64,000 nucleotides of DNA from Homalodisca vitripennis (GCF_021130785.1 NW_025776200.1:868001-932000); one strand, 5' to 3'. Positions 11,029-23,000 are shown, counted from the first letter of the stretch. Translations and numbers: made by a program. The notes: a model not told the origin generated them from the letters alone.

Positions 11029-13628
11029 ATGGACGGAAACAAAAGACCTAGTGGTGCCGAGTTCCGAAAAAGGAAAAAACAAGAAGAAGAAAAAGTGAAG
11101 AAACTACCAAAGATTGACACGTTTTTTAAAAAACGGGATTTTGCTGATACCTCTCAAAGTCAATCAGGTGACGATGGTGTTGGTGAGAATGAATGTGGGC
11201 TTGGGGGTAAAATATCCACGTCAGAAGATATCGTCGAATTGAATGTTCTTGCCGATAACCAAACTTCAGAAGTCCACCAAAATGTGAGTAAGTCTGCTGA
11301 TTTAAATATTACATATACTGCTCCTTCTACATCAGCAACTGGCGGAAGTATTTCAGTACAAGAAAATACTGATGTCTTTGGTATAATCTGCAATGATGGT
11401 GGAGTAGAGAGTACAGACATAGCTCTTTTCTCAGAAGATATTAACAATGATGAATTGAAATCTCGGATTTTGAACCGTGTAGACCTCAAGGGCCATTCCC
11501 TAAAGACATTAAAACAAATAGATCCTTTTCGAAAGATTATTATTTTTCCGAAACGAAAACTGGTCAAAAAATTGAGCGCTTTTGGCTTTGTTACTCTCCG
11601 TCTTTAAATGGCGTGTATTGTGAACCATGTTGGCTGTTTGCTAACAGACTTGATAAAAACTTTAACAATGCATGGTCTACTGGGAAAATTAATGATTGGA
11701 GAAATCTGTCAACAAAAATTAAAGACCACGAATTGAGTAAGTGCCATATTAATGCATGTATCGCATATGGAATAAGAAAAAATAATAGAGATATCAAAAC
11801 TCTTTTCTATGACAAAGAAGATAAACTGGTTGAAGTAATAAAGAGAATTTTGGATGTTATCATAACAATGTCAACCTGTAATCTAGCTCTTAGAGGTCAT
11901 CGATCTGAGAGCATAAAAAATGTTAAGAGTGAGTCAGGAAATTTTCTGAATATTATTGATCTCCTTTCTAGATACGACCCTATTTTAAAGAATCACCTGG
12001 AAAACGAAGATAGTAGGGTAAAATACTTAAGCCCTTCAATTCAAAACGAGCTTATTCATTTGACATCTCATCAGATTTTGAGTGAAATATTGACTGATGT
12101 TCAACAGTCTCCATTTTTTTCTCTCATTTTAGATACTACACAAGACATTTCGAAAATTGATCAGTTATCAATAATCTTAAGATATGTTTTATACAAACCA
12201 GACCTAAATCAGCTTGAGATAATGGAATCCTTTTTAGGCTTTGTGCAAGTACTAGACCAGTCAGCCGAAGGACTAGAGGATCTTGTAGTTAAATTTATAG
12301 AAGAAAAGAAAATATCTTTTGATAAGTGCCGAGGTCAAGGATATGATGGGGCTTCTGTCATGAATGGAATTTACACAGGACTGCAGACCAGAATAAAATC
12401 AAAGTCTCCTAACGCTGAGTATGTCCATTGTGCTAGTCACAATTTAAATTTAGTTTTAAACGACAGTGTGAAATCGATTTCAGAGATTTCATCATTCTAT
12501 GATACAATAAACAGTATTTATGTATTTTTCGGCCAAAGCCTACCAAGATGGCAATGTTTAAAAGAGTTGACCGACTCCTGTGTTATCAAGTTAACCTTGA
12601 AAAAACTCTGTCCTACTAGGTGGTCGTCAAGGTACGACGCTTTACTATCAATCAATGTAAATTTTGTCGCTGTGCTGAAGTGTCTATCGAAAATAATTTT
12701 GACTTCAAGCAAGAACAATGAAGTCGCAGAAGCAACTGGTCTTATAAAGGAAATGTCTTCTTTTGAGTTTGTTTTGATGTTAGTGTTTCAAAGTCGAATT
12801 TTAGAAAGAATCCAGATCACGTCGAAAACCCTACAGAGGTCCGACGTTAATCTAGACGATGCAAAGAATCTCCTTCAGAAGTGTTTAAATACTGTGAGCC
12901 AACTGCGAGGAGAATTCGACGATGTCCTAGATCAAGCCAGGAGGTTAGCTGCTAAGTGGAATATTGATTCGTCAATGACCTCCAAACGTAAAAGAAAAGT
13001 AAAGACTTTTTTTGACGAACTTTCTAGTGACTATGAGTTTAGTGATCCTGTGTATTGCTTTAAAGTTAGGGTATTTGTGAGAGCTGTTGATATTTTAATT
13101 TCACAGTTAAACGAAAGGTTTAAATCTATGTTATGTATAACTGACACGTTCAGTTTTTTAAACCCAGATAATTTGTTACGGTTTTCTGACGAACAACTCG
13201 TACAGTCAGCCTCTGACTTTTGTAAAAAATATGAATCTGATGTGACTCATGCTTTAGTTAAGGTAGTCATTTGCTTTAGAAATATAGTCAAAGACGATAT
13301 CAGAAGTAATAAAATAAGCAAAATCAGCCAGCTGGCTGATTATCTATTGATTGAAAATAAGTTTATTTCATCAAGTGTGCCAAACGTATGTACTGCATTC
13401 ATAATGTTTCTTACATTACCCGTGACTGTGGCAAGTAGTGAAAGGTCTTTTTCCAAACTAAAAATAATTAAGAACTACTTAAGAAATTCTATGTCCAATA
13501 CTAGACTGTGTGACCTTAGTGTAATTAGTATTGAACATGAGAGAGCTCGGTCTTTAGATGTAAAAAGGTTAGCTAGACGGTTCCTAGAAACAAAGAGCCG
13601 TAGGGGCTTTGTCAGGGAGTGGGAGTAG
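11029..13628 (+). pseudogene. hAT transposase 2 (ZMYM1-like), one frameshift
   Basis: ATG at 11029 (MDGNKRPSGAEFRKRKK). The order is a basic N-terminus, a TTF-type zinc finger around YCEPCWLF with DHELSKCH, a DUF4371-like RNase-H fold (LDTTQDISKIDQLS; GQGYDGASVMNG; VHCASHNLNLVL), and a C-terminal hATC domain (SSERSFSKLKIIKNYL). About 865 codons in total. Only one lesion separates the two open parts: a 1-bp deletion near 11525, beside a T4 run. This is the best preserved transposase of the nest, consistent with a recent insertion or with a sequencing error in an intact gene. Confidence 0.88.
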
Positions 13629-14260
13629 GAATTAAAACCCTCAATTAAAATGTCTATGTTTCATGTTTAGCATAAAATTAACATTAAGATAATGTTGGAG
13701 CTTCTTACATCATTTATATGTCACTGAATAAATGTAAAATAAATGTAAAAAGTAAAAAGAAGTAGTCTTATTTTATCGTCCTAAAAAGTACAATAATTAA
13801 TTGAAAGTATGTAATGTGATCCTAGTCTTGTAGTTAGCCCTAATTGAAATGTTTGTACATAATCTTTGACAATCAAAACATGTAAATGTAAACAAAAGAT
13901 TCATCATTGGTGTTAACATTTACCAGGTGTTTTGCCAAATTTAACATTAGTGTTTACGTTTACCAATTACCAGGTGATTGAATGATTGATTTAAATTTTA
14001 CTAAGTTTGAAACTAATATGACCAAGAAATACAAACAGTAAAAAGTCATAACATCATAAGTTTTAATAATCCATTGATTATAAAACATTAAAAAATTAGA
14101 AATACCGTCATTTTTGACAGGATGATAACCTAAATAACCTAGTATATCATATATCTTTCTCTAATTGGATAGAGATTGTACAATGCCGTATGTAGCGAAG
14201 CAGTATCCAGGAAGACTTGCATTGGGGCGCAATCAAACTAGTTACGCCACTGAGTAGATG

Positions 14261-14353
14261 ATGTTCTTTCCCTTGTCTGCAGTTAGTGAAGAAAACCGAT
14301 GGTTTTATGTAGATTATTTTGAGAAGAATGCAGAAAAATTTCCTTCCGATTAA
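14261..14353 (+). pseudogene. Sola-like transposase, C-terminal end after the hAT insertion
   Basis: Immediately after the second agtagatg duplication of hAT 2 the reading frame that ended in INKSKVD at 5849 continues. It reads DDVLSL, then SEENRWFYVDYFEKNAEK, and stops at TAA 14351-14353. This short piece shows where the transposase gene originally ended. The following 435 bp to the right TIR are AT-rich, with an aataaag signal at 14454. Confidence 0.65.
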
Positions 14354-14812
14354 GTTAATAGACAAAGTAAAAACTAAAAGTGAACAGTATTTTTATTACG
14401 CTATTCTCACACACTAATTTTAACATTAAAATGTGTTTAGGTTGTATCATGTTAATAAAGAATTATGTTGATGTAAATTATTGCTTTGTTTTATTTTGTC
14501 TGAACTAGAAAGGCCCCTAATATTAGGTTAGAAAATTATTGTTTTTTTTTATTTAACCTTTGTACCGTTATGTGACGCTAAAAAACAACATGCCGATGTA
14601 GGGTTTTGTTACTGCTGGTAGTAGGGTTAATAAAAGTAATTAAACTCAGTTACACTGTGGAAATATAAAAAATAAATCTGTTTGTAAAATAAAAATATAA
14701 TAAGTGAATAAATTATCAAAATAAATGGCTTTTATCCAATAGTAAACATTTAAATGCAGTTTTCTCAAAACATGTTTTTTTTTAAAAAGGCCCTTCTAGC
14801 AGCTACCGCCTC

Positions 14813-15424
14813 AATTATTAGCTGAAAAAACATAGCCTATTGCACGGGGACATTTTTACGTGTTGGTCAAAAATGTACGCTCCAAGAAGTACCCAATCAA
14901 TCCCTGAAGCAGGGTGAGACAATTGCACGCTATGCAAAATGGTAAGACAAAAGATCAGTCTTATACATCTCGACTGAACACGAAAACGAAATGGTGGATT
15001 TTGTGGACACAAGAAGTCGTACTAAGCGTAAACCTCTCCCAATAGTAAAATACAATGCTCATATGAGTGGAGTTGATCGTGCTGATCAGATGATGGCATA
15101 CCACCCATTTGAAAGAAAAACCATCAGGTGCTATAAAAAAATCTTTGTACATACAATACAAATGATTTTAATGAATGAACATCAACTGCATAATATGTAC
15201 AACCAAAAAATGACGCTATATGATTTTCGATTGGAAGTGATCAAAGGACTTTTACCGCCTCCCTTAAATGTTGTTGAAACTCCAGGTCAAAGAAGAATGA
15301 GAAAGGGGGCTCACAAGTTAGACCAAATTCAAGGCCAAGAGGCAAACGTCAGCCGTACCAAGAGAAAGAAGTGCAGGCAGTGCACGAAAAATGGCAAACC
15401 AAATGTGAATACAGAATACAGAAA
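14813..15424 (+). pseudogene. piggyBac B transposase, 3' fragment
   Basis: Continues the piggyBac frame after the Sola-like element: LLAEKT then YCTGTFLRV, KQGETIARYAKW, EHENEMVDFVD, and the third catalytic aspartate region SGVDRADQMMAYHPF. Frameshift or stop lesions occur near 14838 and 14941. From 14991 it is open to the basic tail KRKKCRQCTKNGKPN. The final cysteine-rich domain is lost because the LINE begins at about 15425. Confidence 0.82.
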
Positions 15425-17110
15425 GCTTTATTCATGATCATCAAGAACAGAATAGTTGTCAATCAATAATAAAAATAATAAGTTATGAAACATAACATTG
15501 AAAGGAAAGAACAAAAATTAACAACAAAAACATTACAAGTCAGGAGTTGAGAATGTCATAAAACTCATCGAGACTGTAGATAGAGTTCTTCACCAGCCAC
15601 TTGTGTAGTCTTCTTTTTAGAGTTTTAGCGTTGCCGGTCTTGATGGCATCAGGAAGGGAGTTCAGAAGCTTGATTCCAGCAAATGATGGTTTTTTGGTGA
15701 AGAGCGTTGTTCTATGAGCTGGTAGACGGTGAGCTTGAGCCTGTCTAGTGTAGTAGTTGTGCACCTCACTGTTTCTCGGGAAGTTTTGCTTGGAAGCATA
15801 TATGATGACTTCGATGATGTAGATTGAAGTCACAGTGAGAATGTCGAGTTCAGTAAAAGATTCTCTGCAGCTGTCTCGGGAGGAGAGGTCGGCCATGATT
15901 CTTATGGCCCGCTTCTGCAAGATTAGTACCCTCTGGAGATTACCATTTGAAGAACTCCCCCAAAGGATGATTCCATACCGAAGATGGCTCTCAAAGAGAG
16001 AGTGGTAGGCTATTTTTAGAGCAGATGTTGTGCCCGTAGCTTTTATCCTTTTGAGAGCAAAGAGAGCAGAGCTGAGCTTTGAGCTAAGGTAATCAATGTG
16101 GCAACTCCATGTAAGATTTTGGTCTAATATCATACCTAAATGTTTAAGCTCATCCACTTTTTCTAGATCTGGTGGGCCTGATATGTGGTCTTTATGTCTG
16201 CCTAGTGCAAGGAGTTTTGTTTTGGATGGGTTGAAAACAAGGTCGTTATTTAGGCAATATTGTTGGGCCATGCTAACAGATATATACGTGTTGATTTCTA
16301 GTGACTCCGCTGTTGAACTGCTGGTGATAAGAGCTGTGTCATCTGCGTATGATACAGGATGACTAAAAGCCTCGAGTGTTTTACCTAGATCACTAGTGAA
16401 TAAAATGAATAGGACGGGTCCCAACACAGATCCTTGCGGAACTCCTCTTCTAACATACTGTGGAAGTGAATGAAGAGCCTTCGTCAAGCCCTTAGCTGTG
16501 TGTTTCAGCTCAACTATTTGCTGTCGCCCAGAGAGGTAGCTTTCGAACCATTTCAGGGCTATACCGCTGACACCCAAGGTTCTGATTTTGTATAAAATAA
16601 GCTTATGAGACAGTGAGTCAAATGCTTTACTCATATCGAGAAAAACAGTTGTTACAGTATTTTCAGACTCAATATTATCAATTATACACTCAATGAGCTC
16701 AGCAAGGGCGGTGATAGTCGATTTGCCCGGGATGAACCCATGTTGTCCTTTTGGCAGCAGATTGTTACGCTGAAGGTGCTCTAACAGTCTCGAGAGAACT
16801 ATTTTTTCCAAAACTTTTGATACAGTGGGCACAAGGGAGATTGGTCTATAGTTCTTGATGTCGTGCTTACTCCCTTGCTTATGCAGTGGATATACCTTTG
16901 ACATTTTTAATTTTGAGGGAAATAATCCCTGAGTCAGAGACTTGTTGATTACATCCGTTAAGGGTTGGCAGGTTACAGAGCTGCAATACTTCAGTATTTT
17001 TGAAGAAATGTCATCATAGCCTGAGGAGATGTGAACACTGCTTTCCATTGTGTAACATGCCCTGAAAAGTCTTACCTGTGCATGGATCAGTGCTTTGAAG
17101 CTTATCATGA
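15425..17110 (-). mobile_element. CR1/L2-group non-LTR retrotransposon, 5'-truncated
   Basis: A LINE on minus with its 3' end at about 15425, inserted into piggyBac B. The 3' UTR (15425-15539) carries an aataaag signal next to the junction and meets gaatacagaatacag, a short tandem word at the junction. The 5' side stops within the linker before the RT. No endonuclease domain is found between 17110 and the Jockey-type ORF1, so it is 5'-truncated, as usual for LINEs. Confidence 0.75.
15540..17108 (-). CDS. LINE reverse transcriptase (partial ORF2)
   Basis: An uninterrupted 500-codon frame holds the full reverse transcriptase: NYRPISLVPTVSKVLEKI (motif 1-2), QHGFIPGKST, FLDMSKAFDSLSH (catalytic D), GVPQGSVLGPVLF, and the YADD active-site box (SYADDTAL). 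The C-terminal region contains HNYYTRQAQAH and AGIKLLNSLPDAIK, typical of CR1/L2/Crack-Daphne type elements rather than Jockey. The first 25 codons do not resemble the family and probably result from the truncation or a frameshift, so the true domain starts near SGYDDISSKIL. The endonuclease is missing, so it cannot be autonomous. Confidence 0.85.
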   Translation of the reverse strand: MISFKALIHAQVRLFRACYTMESSVHISSGYDDISSKILKYCSSVTCQPLTDVINKSLTQGLFPSKLKMSKVYPLHKQGSKHDIKNYRPISLVPTVSKVLEKIVLSRLLEHLQRNNLLPKGQHGFIPGKSTITALAELIECIIDNIESENTVTTVFLDMSKAFDSLSHKLILYKIRTLGVSGIALKWFESYLSGRQQIVELKHTAKGLTKALHSLPQYVRRGVPQGSVLGPVLFILFTSDLGKTLEAFSHPVSYADDTALITSSSTAESLEINTYISVSMAQQYCLNNDLVFNPSKTKLLALGRHKDHISGPPDLEKVDELKHLGMILDQNLTWSCHIDYLSSKLSSALFALKRIKATGTTSALKIAYHSLFESHLRYGIILWGSSSNGNLQRVLILQKRAIRIMADLSSRDSCRESFTELDILTVTSIYIIEVIIYASKQNFPRNSEVHNYYTRQAQAHRLPAHRTTLFTKKPSFAGIKLLNSLPDAIKTGNAKTLKRRLHKWLVKNSIYSLDEFYDILNS

Positions 17111-17516
17111 CTCTCTGCTGGGTAGGTGGAAGTGGTATATTGTATATAATATTTATAACTAATAAGAATAGTGATAAGGCTATAATATGCGGCAGGCCGA
17201 AATTGGAGCCGAGCTTGTAACGTCAATGGTTAAAGAAAAACAAACTGAAATATCATTTGGACAATCATCCTGGACTTATAATGAAACGAGTAAGTTATAT
17301 CACCAGCAGAGCGCTCGTAACAACTTTCGACAGTACGGGGCCAGCACAATATGCGGCTGGAAACTTGTGACGTCACAGTTCCAGGAAACTCGGCCGGAAA
17401 CGTAATTTGGACCTTCAATCCTGCCTTTCCACCGTACAAAGTAAGTTTTTTCTACATACAAATTTTTCAGCATCCGGTAGGTAACCCTAATTATGCTTTT
17501 TGCCGCAGCGATTGTG
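17111..17516. other. unassigned interval between two LINEs
   Basis: No recognised gene. The word atatgcggc occurs twice in direct orientation (17184 and 17350) with similar gacgtcaa/gacgtcac sequences following it, suggesting a small repeat or SINE remnant. Short overlapping open frames here look like chance. Confidence 0.3.
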
Positions 17517-18795
17517 TTAAGCGGTAAGTTCCAAGTAACGTTTGGAACTCCATCCCACACTCCAATGGGTCCTCAGCTGTATCATTATCATTGATGGACA
17601 CTGTGCGGGCTGGACAGGGACAGATACAGCTTCAGAGTAAGAAACTTTTTTGAGTTGGGGCGACCCTCCTTCTGTACTCTTTACGTGCCTCTTTGAATGA
17701 AAGTTTTTCAATAGTCATTATTTTTAGTATTTCTTTTATTCTTTATAGATGTAACACTCTCTTGAGTACGCTGGATGTCTTCCTTTATTTACAGTTGATG
17801 CATCGCGTATCATTTTTGCACCCCTTCTCTTGGTGTCCTTCATCACCACAGCGTGAAAATGTCTCAGGGTTCGAACACACTTTACTGGTGTGCCCGAACC
17901 TTTGATAGCGGAAACATCGCTGAGGGGTTTTGAAGTACGGCCGCACAGATAAAGATAAATAACCAGCTTTGATTGTTTCTGGGGAATGAGGTTTTGAAAA
18001 AGAGTTAGGATGAGATCCGGGGTAGGAACCTTTACCCCGTTTTCGGTCCGAACTATCCTGACCACATCTGTCACCATCTCGCACTGCAGCTCATCCTTGA
18101 TTTCCTCTTCACTGCAGTCCATAAGGTCTCGAGACAAGACGATTCCCTTGGAAAAGTTCAGAGAGGCGTGAGGCTGGACAGTAATTGCTACCTGGTCGAA
18201 AAAGCTCGTCATTTTCAGGAACTTCTTGGCTTGGATGCAATTTGCACCCTCCACCAGGATATAGTTCCATTCCTCAGCTTCCTTATAGATTTTGGTTGCC
18301 CTCCACAGGCTACTAAAGATTTGTAGATAAGGAACGGACTCACCTTAGTCAAGGTTTTTCCATCTTCCTTATGATTCAATACAAGAAATAAAGGTGGAGT
18401 ATTTATCTCATCTTCCATTTTTCTTTGTTTGTTTTGATCAAGCTCACATTCTGAGTAGACAACTGTCGTTTTTCCTCCAGATCACTTTTATCCCTTGCTA
18501 CCACGCTTTGTCCTAATTTTGGAGTGATTTCAGTTTCCATAAGGATTTTAACCAGCGAATCGTATGTAAGGGTACAGGCCAAGATAGACCAGGAACGGGC
18601 ACGCCCTCGATAAAACTGGGTCTCGTAGGAGCTCAGGTTAATCTACCCCAGATCCCCGGGCCCGGTGTTGACTCGTTTAACCAGGTTGGGAATACTCGCA
18701 CGGCCTGGGCTAGCACGTTGCAGCAGGAGCTCCGACACTCCTGCTCAGTACACACTTCCTGACCAAGGACATTGAAGTGGCTGGATCTGAACCAG
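17517..18795 (-). pseudogene. Jockey-type LINE ORF1 (gag-like), frameshifted
   Basis: On minus, the N-terminal half has an RRM-like fold (KEDGKTLTKVSPF; IRKLRNGTI; HASLNFSKGIVLSRDLMD), followed by CCHC zinc knuckles: CFRYQRFGHTSKVC, CSNPETFSRCGDEGHQ, and NCKGRHPAYSREC in the neighbouring frame. This is the nucleic-acid-binding ORF1 protein of Jockey-clade retrotransposons, which packages LINE RNA. Several frameshifts are present. The C-terminal part runs to about 17517 and no matching ORF2 follows. Upstream sequence (18420-18795) continues the N-terminus and is cut by the pogo element at 18796. Confidence 0.75.
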
Positions 18796-19138
18796 TAGGG
18801 GAAGTGCGCCTAATACCGCACACAGTATATCAGCTCTGGTATGTGCTGGAATCTAGCGGCAACCGTTCAAACTACTTGCTCTGTGGACGCCATTAGACGA
18901 GTCGAAGTGTTGAATGAAAGTAATGCATTTTGTTTCTTCAGTTATTTTTATCGTAATTTCCCTAAGTTGGAAATGTTTGTAAGTGATACTTGCGCCTGTT
19001 ACTTCAAAGTGAAGGGTACGTCTTATTTAACTTGTTACTATAGCAATAGCTTTCTTTTGATCTGTAGTTTCTGTAGCTGCAGTTGTTTTGCTAAGTTAGA
19101 TCATAGTTCACAGAGCAGAGCCCGTCATATTTTCCCCC

Positions 19139-19323
19139 AGTAGTATACTTTGGCCGTTGCTGGGACAAAGCACCCGAGACCGGTTCTGGGACAAACCGTG
19201 TGAGACCGAATCTGGGACAGAATTTTTTAGAGAGCGACTAAGAGTGTGAGTACGGGTAGTCAGAACCGCGCCGCGCGAATCACCACGCATTTCATCGCTG
19301 TCCCGCCACCGCCACCACGCGTT
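19139..19323 (+). repeat. Polinton left terminal inverted repeat (185 bp)
   Basis: Its reverse complement is at 31260-31444, with no difference that I noticed by eye. It contains ctgggacaa-type words repeated three times (cgttgctgggacaaag, ggttctgggacaaacc, gaatctgggacagaat), possible recognition sites. Directly inward, 19320-19550 holds two GC-rich tandem copies of about 150 bp, including a smaller ccgcgccgcgcgactgctg repeat. Confidence 0.92.
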
Positions 19324-19669
19324 GTTACTGTAAGTATGCAAGCAATCGGCACGCGCCTCGTCAGCACCGCGCCGCGCGACTGCTGAACCGTCACCGCCAC
19401 CGCGCCTCGTCATCACCGCGCCGCGCGACTGCTGAACCGTCACCACCACCGCGCCGTGTGAGACACCGCGTGTTGTTTCTATAAGTATACAAACAATCGG
19501 TACGCGCCTCGTCACTGTCCAGTCACCGCCGCGCCGCGCGAGACACCGCACCTTACTCATCCCACCTTCTTCCTACTCCTCTTCCTTTCAGAGTCAAATG
19601 TATTAATAATGCTATCATCCCTCCTTCCACTCATCCCACCCTCTTCCTACTCCTCTTCCTATTCTCATC

Positions 19670-20089
19670 CATCCATACCTCATCCTTTTCCATCGTCAAT
19701 CGCCCATACAATAAGAGAGTAGCCAGCTCTATAATAATGGTGTTTTCTACTGCAAGCAAGCAAACAGCATTTCTCAATGCTACGGATGGTCTTCGAAGAT
19801 CATCAGTCAAGAAATGTCCGAATTGTGGAGAAGAGGTTACGGCATCTAACCTATCCCGCCACCAAAAAACAAAGAAGTGCATCCATACCTCATCCTTTTC
19901 CATCGTCAATCGCCCATACAGTAAGAGAGTACCCAGCTCTATAATAATGGCGTTTTCTCCTGCTAGCAAGCAAACAGCATTTCTCAATGCTACGGATGGT
20001 CTTCGAAGATCATCAGTCAAGAAATGTCCGAATTGTGGAGCAGAGGTTACTGCATCTAACCTATCCCGCCACCAAAAAACAAAGAAGTG
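19670..20089 (+). repeat. 210-bp tandem duplication over the PolB start
   Basis: The block starting catccatacctcatcctttt at 19670 is repeated at 19880 with a few differences. Each copy includes 5' leader, an ATG (19737 and 19947) and a zinc-finger coding part ending in accaaaaaacaaagaagtg. The period is 210 bp, a multiple of three, so the leader of the second copy is read through as protein and the N-terminal finger is doubled. Confidence 0.9.
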
Positions 20090-23000
20090 TATGTCAGTGT
20101 CAAATCCACCAGCTTATGCTTCTTCCAACGGATTCAATGAAAAACCTCCTTCGATGAAACAAGTATGTTCAAGGTGTGGTGCTGAAGTTAGGAACTCCTC
20201 CATGTCCCGCCATAAAAAAACAAAGAAATGCATGTCCACGTTAGACAGACAAACTCCGGATTTTGATATGTCTATGTTGGAAAACTACGCTGATGCTGTG
20301 AGTGACAATCAATTCCAGAACGTGATTGCTGATTTTGATATGTCTATGTTGCCAGAGTCCTATTCAAATCTCAGACCTGAAGAACAAGACGCGATTGCTG
20401 ATATTGATATGTCTATGTTGCCAGAGTCCTATTCAAATCTCAGACCTGAAGAACAAGACGCGATTGCTGATTTTGATTTGTCTATGTTAGACACTCCAGA
20501 TTTCTATTCCAAAATTAGAGCTATAATTGGTCCATCTACAGCTGACGCTCCAAAGTTTGAACGACCAGTAAAAAGGATACACCCCGATTCATCGAAAATT
20601 ATATCAATACTTGGTCCACCACCATTTGAAGTTCCGGATAAGTCAGACTATTCACTGCATATACCATATAGTCCTGTATACCATTCACCACTACATATCC
20701 CAGAGAGTCCAACATACAACGTGCTTAGTCCGACCGATGTACGTGCTCAAATAAAACCCCAGAAGAAACCGTGTCCAAAATGCAGTAAGGAAATAACGGT
20801 TTCCAACATGGCTCGGCACCAAAAATCTCAGAAATGTGCCAAAAACCAGCATGGTATGACATATAACGAACGTCTGAAAAAGATGGAAATCAAACCAGCT
20901 CCTAAAAGTAAAATGTGTTGGATTTGTGAAACACCAATAGAGTCATCCAACTGGAACCGTCACAAACAATCGAAACGTCATATCCGTTTGTCAGCACTTC
21001 ATGAAGGTCCTCGATACAGGAGTGAAATATTACCCATTACGAGACTGACACCAAGACTGCCGGCACCTACTCCAGACATCAACATGCTGGTAAAGAAATA
21101 CCCAAAACGACCAAGGGAAGTCAAACAAGTACCGAAGGTCAATACAAACGATATAGCTCTTGAAGCGATGATCCGAAAACCGACTAGACCACAAAAGATT
21201 CCTACAGGTGTGAAAAAGATTATTAGTGAGACACCGACTAGTACAATTAATAGTGAGAATTCGATTAGTCCTACCATGGAAGAGAGACAGCTTCTGTCTG
21301 AAACAGAATCACCTTCAACACCTCATCTGGTTCCGGTACGTACTCCAGAGGAGTCACATACAATACTTGATGAAATATCAGAAGTCCAGTCGGCATTCAC
21401 GGGAAGATTGAAAACGTATGTGATTATGAACAAACGTGGGATCAAAGATCCAAAAATGTTTCTTGAGATATGCAAACCACTCGTTGTTGACAAACTTCAG
21501 GAAGCTGTAAAAGAAAAGAATCTTAAGGTAAACATGGTTTATCATGCTGAATTCAAGAAAATAATAAACGATGTGGAGGTGACTCAAGTCATGAACTTTA
21601 AAACGAAAAATGAAATTCTTTACTCGACAACGTCTCTGTCTGACTATTATAACTCAGCAAAACTTAAGATGTTGGTTGAGATGGAGGAGTTTGAGGCAAA
21701 CGGTTCTCAATGGTCACTAAAAAGTGTGAAAGACTTGGAGATCAGAGTCAACCGATACGTTCCTTTTCACGGATCCAGCTATGTGGTTCTACCAAAACAG
21801 ATTCAATCCAAAAAGGCTGTTATTAATGTAAAAAACGAAGATCAGAAATGTTTTATGTGGTCTATTCTGGCAGCTTTACATCCAGTTAAGGTTCATCCAG
21901 AAAGAATCAGCAATTACGAACCTTTCAAACGAGAGCTGCTTCATGCACTAGCAACTTGCGAATGCCCCATGAAACTTGATGATATAGCAAAGTTTGAAAG
22001 ACTTAGTGGCATTTCTGTTAATGTCTATGCTTATGATGACAAGTTCGATATATTCCCGCTGAGAATAACTGATAACGAGATGGAAAAACATGTTAATCTA
22101 CTGTTTATCAGAGAAAAAACAAACACTCACTACTGCTGGATCAAAGATATGTCCCGTTTGGTTAGTTCACAGATCTCACGAAATGGACATAAGATGTGGA
22201 TATGTAATAGGTGTTTGCAACACTTTACGAGAGAGGATTTACTCATCAAGCATAGAGAAGACTGTAACACACACGATGCTGTGAAATTGGAACTACCAGA
22301 GCCAGGAACTGTAATTAGATTTAAAGATTTCAATTGCTCAATGAGAGTGCCCTTTGTGTATTACGCAGACTTTGAATGCTGTCTAGCACCTATTTCAACA
22401 TGTCAACCGTGTAAAGTGGATTGTAATGGTAATCACCAGTCGTTCACTATTAAATATCAGAAACATAATGCCATTTCCTTCTGTATGTATGGGGTGTCAG
22501 AAGACGGCTTTTCCAAACCACCGATTAAATACTTTGGAGACGATGCTGCACATGTATTTGTAAAATCATTGATTGAGGAGTCGATAAGGATTAATGAACT
22601 TTACAAGAGTGAAGCAATAGTCCCCATGCAGTTGATGACAAAAGAGCAACAGGAAATGTTTGAATCTACTACTACGTGTCATATCTGTGGAAATTTTCTT
22701 GGTGATGGTCGTGTTAGAGACCATAACCATTTGACGGGTTTGTTTAGAGGAGCAGCTCACAACAAGTGTAACATCAATTTCAAAAAACCTAGGTTCATTC
22801 CTGTTTTCATTCATAATTTAGCAGGTTACGATACTCACCTTTTCATTAAAGAGTTTGGTAAGTTCCAAAATCGCATATCATTGATACCCAACAACGAGGA
22901 GCGGTACATTTCCTTTACGGTCAGTGTGGAAGGTGGAATTGAACTACGATTCATCGATTCATTCAAGTTCATGTCACAAAGTCTCGATAGGTTGGCAAAG

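Larger units (their letters stand above)
5850..14252 (+). mobile_element. hAT element 2 (8.4 kb with nested hAT 1)
   Basis: Ends are cggtggcgtaacta (5850) and tagttacgccactg (to 14252), inverted repeats of the CAGxG...CxCTG hAT type with one mutation in the left end. Identical 8-bp duplications agtagatg flank it at 5842-5849 and 14253-14260, the diagnostic hAT TSD length. Subterminal copies of the word gcattggggcgca occur at both ends. The insertion cuts the Sola-like transposase gene. A nearly complete transposase gene is at 11029-13628. 13629-14252 is AT-rich 3' sequence without a gene. Confidence 0.9.
3854..14812 (+). mobile_element. Sola-like DNA transposon 1 (10.96 kb with nested hATs)
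   Basis: Perfect 24-bp terminal inverted repeats begin gaggcggtagctgctagaag (3854-3877) and end with the reverse complement (14789-14812). They are flanked by a 4-bp target duplication AATT (3850-3853 and 14813-14816). Removing the element with one AATT leaves piggyBac coding sequence uninterrupted, which confirms both ends. A hairpin (gggcctatctcgagatgggccc) follows the left TIR. Four-bp duplications plus a DDD-type transposase fit the Sola superfamily. About 8.4 kb of the length is the two nested hAT elements, so the original element was about 2.55 kb. Confidence 0.85.

Noticed and set aside
15540..18418. One Jockey LINE with ORF1 and ORF2
   Set aside because: The RT motifs (QHGFIPGKST, HNYYTR) are of CR1/L2 type, not Jockey, and the endonuclease is missing between them, so I treat them as two elements.
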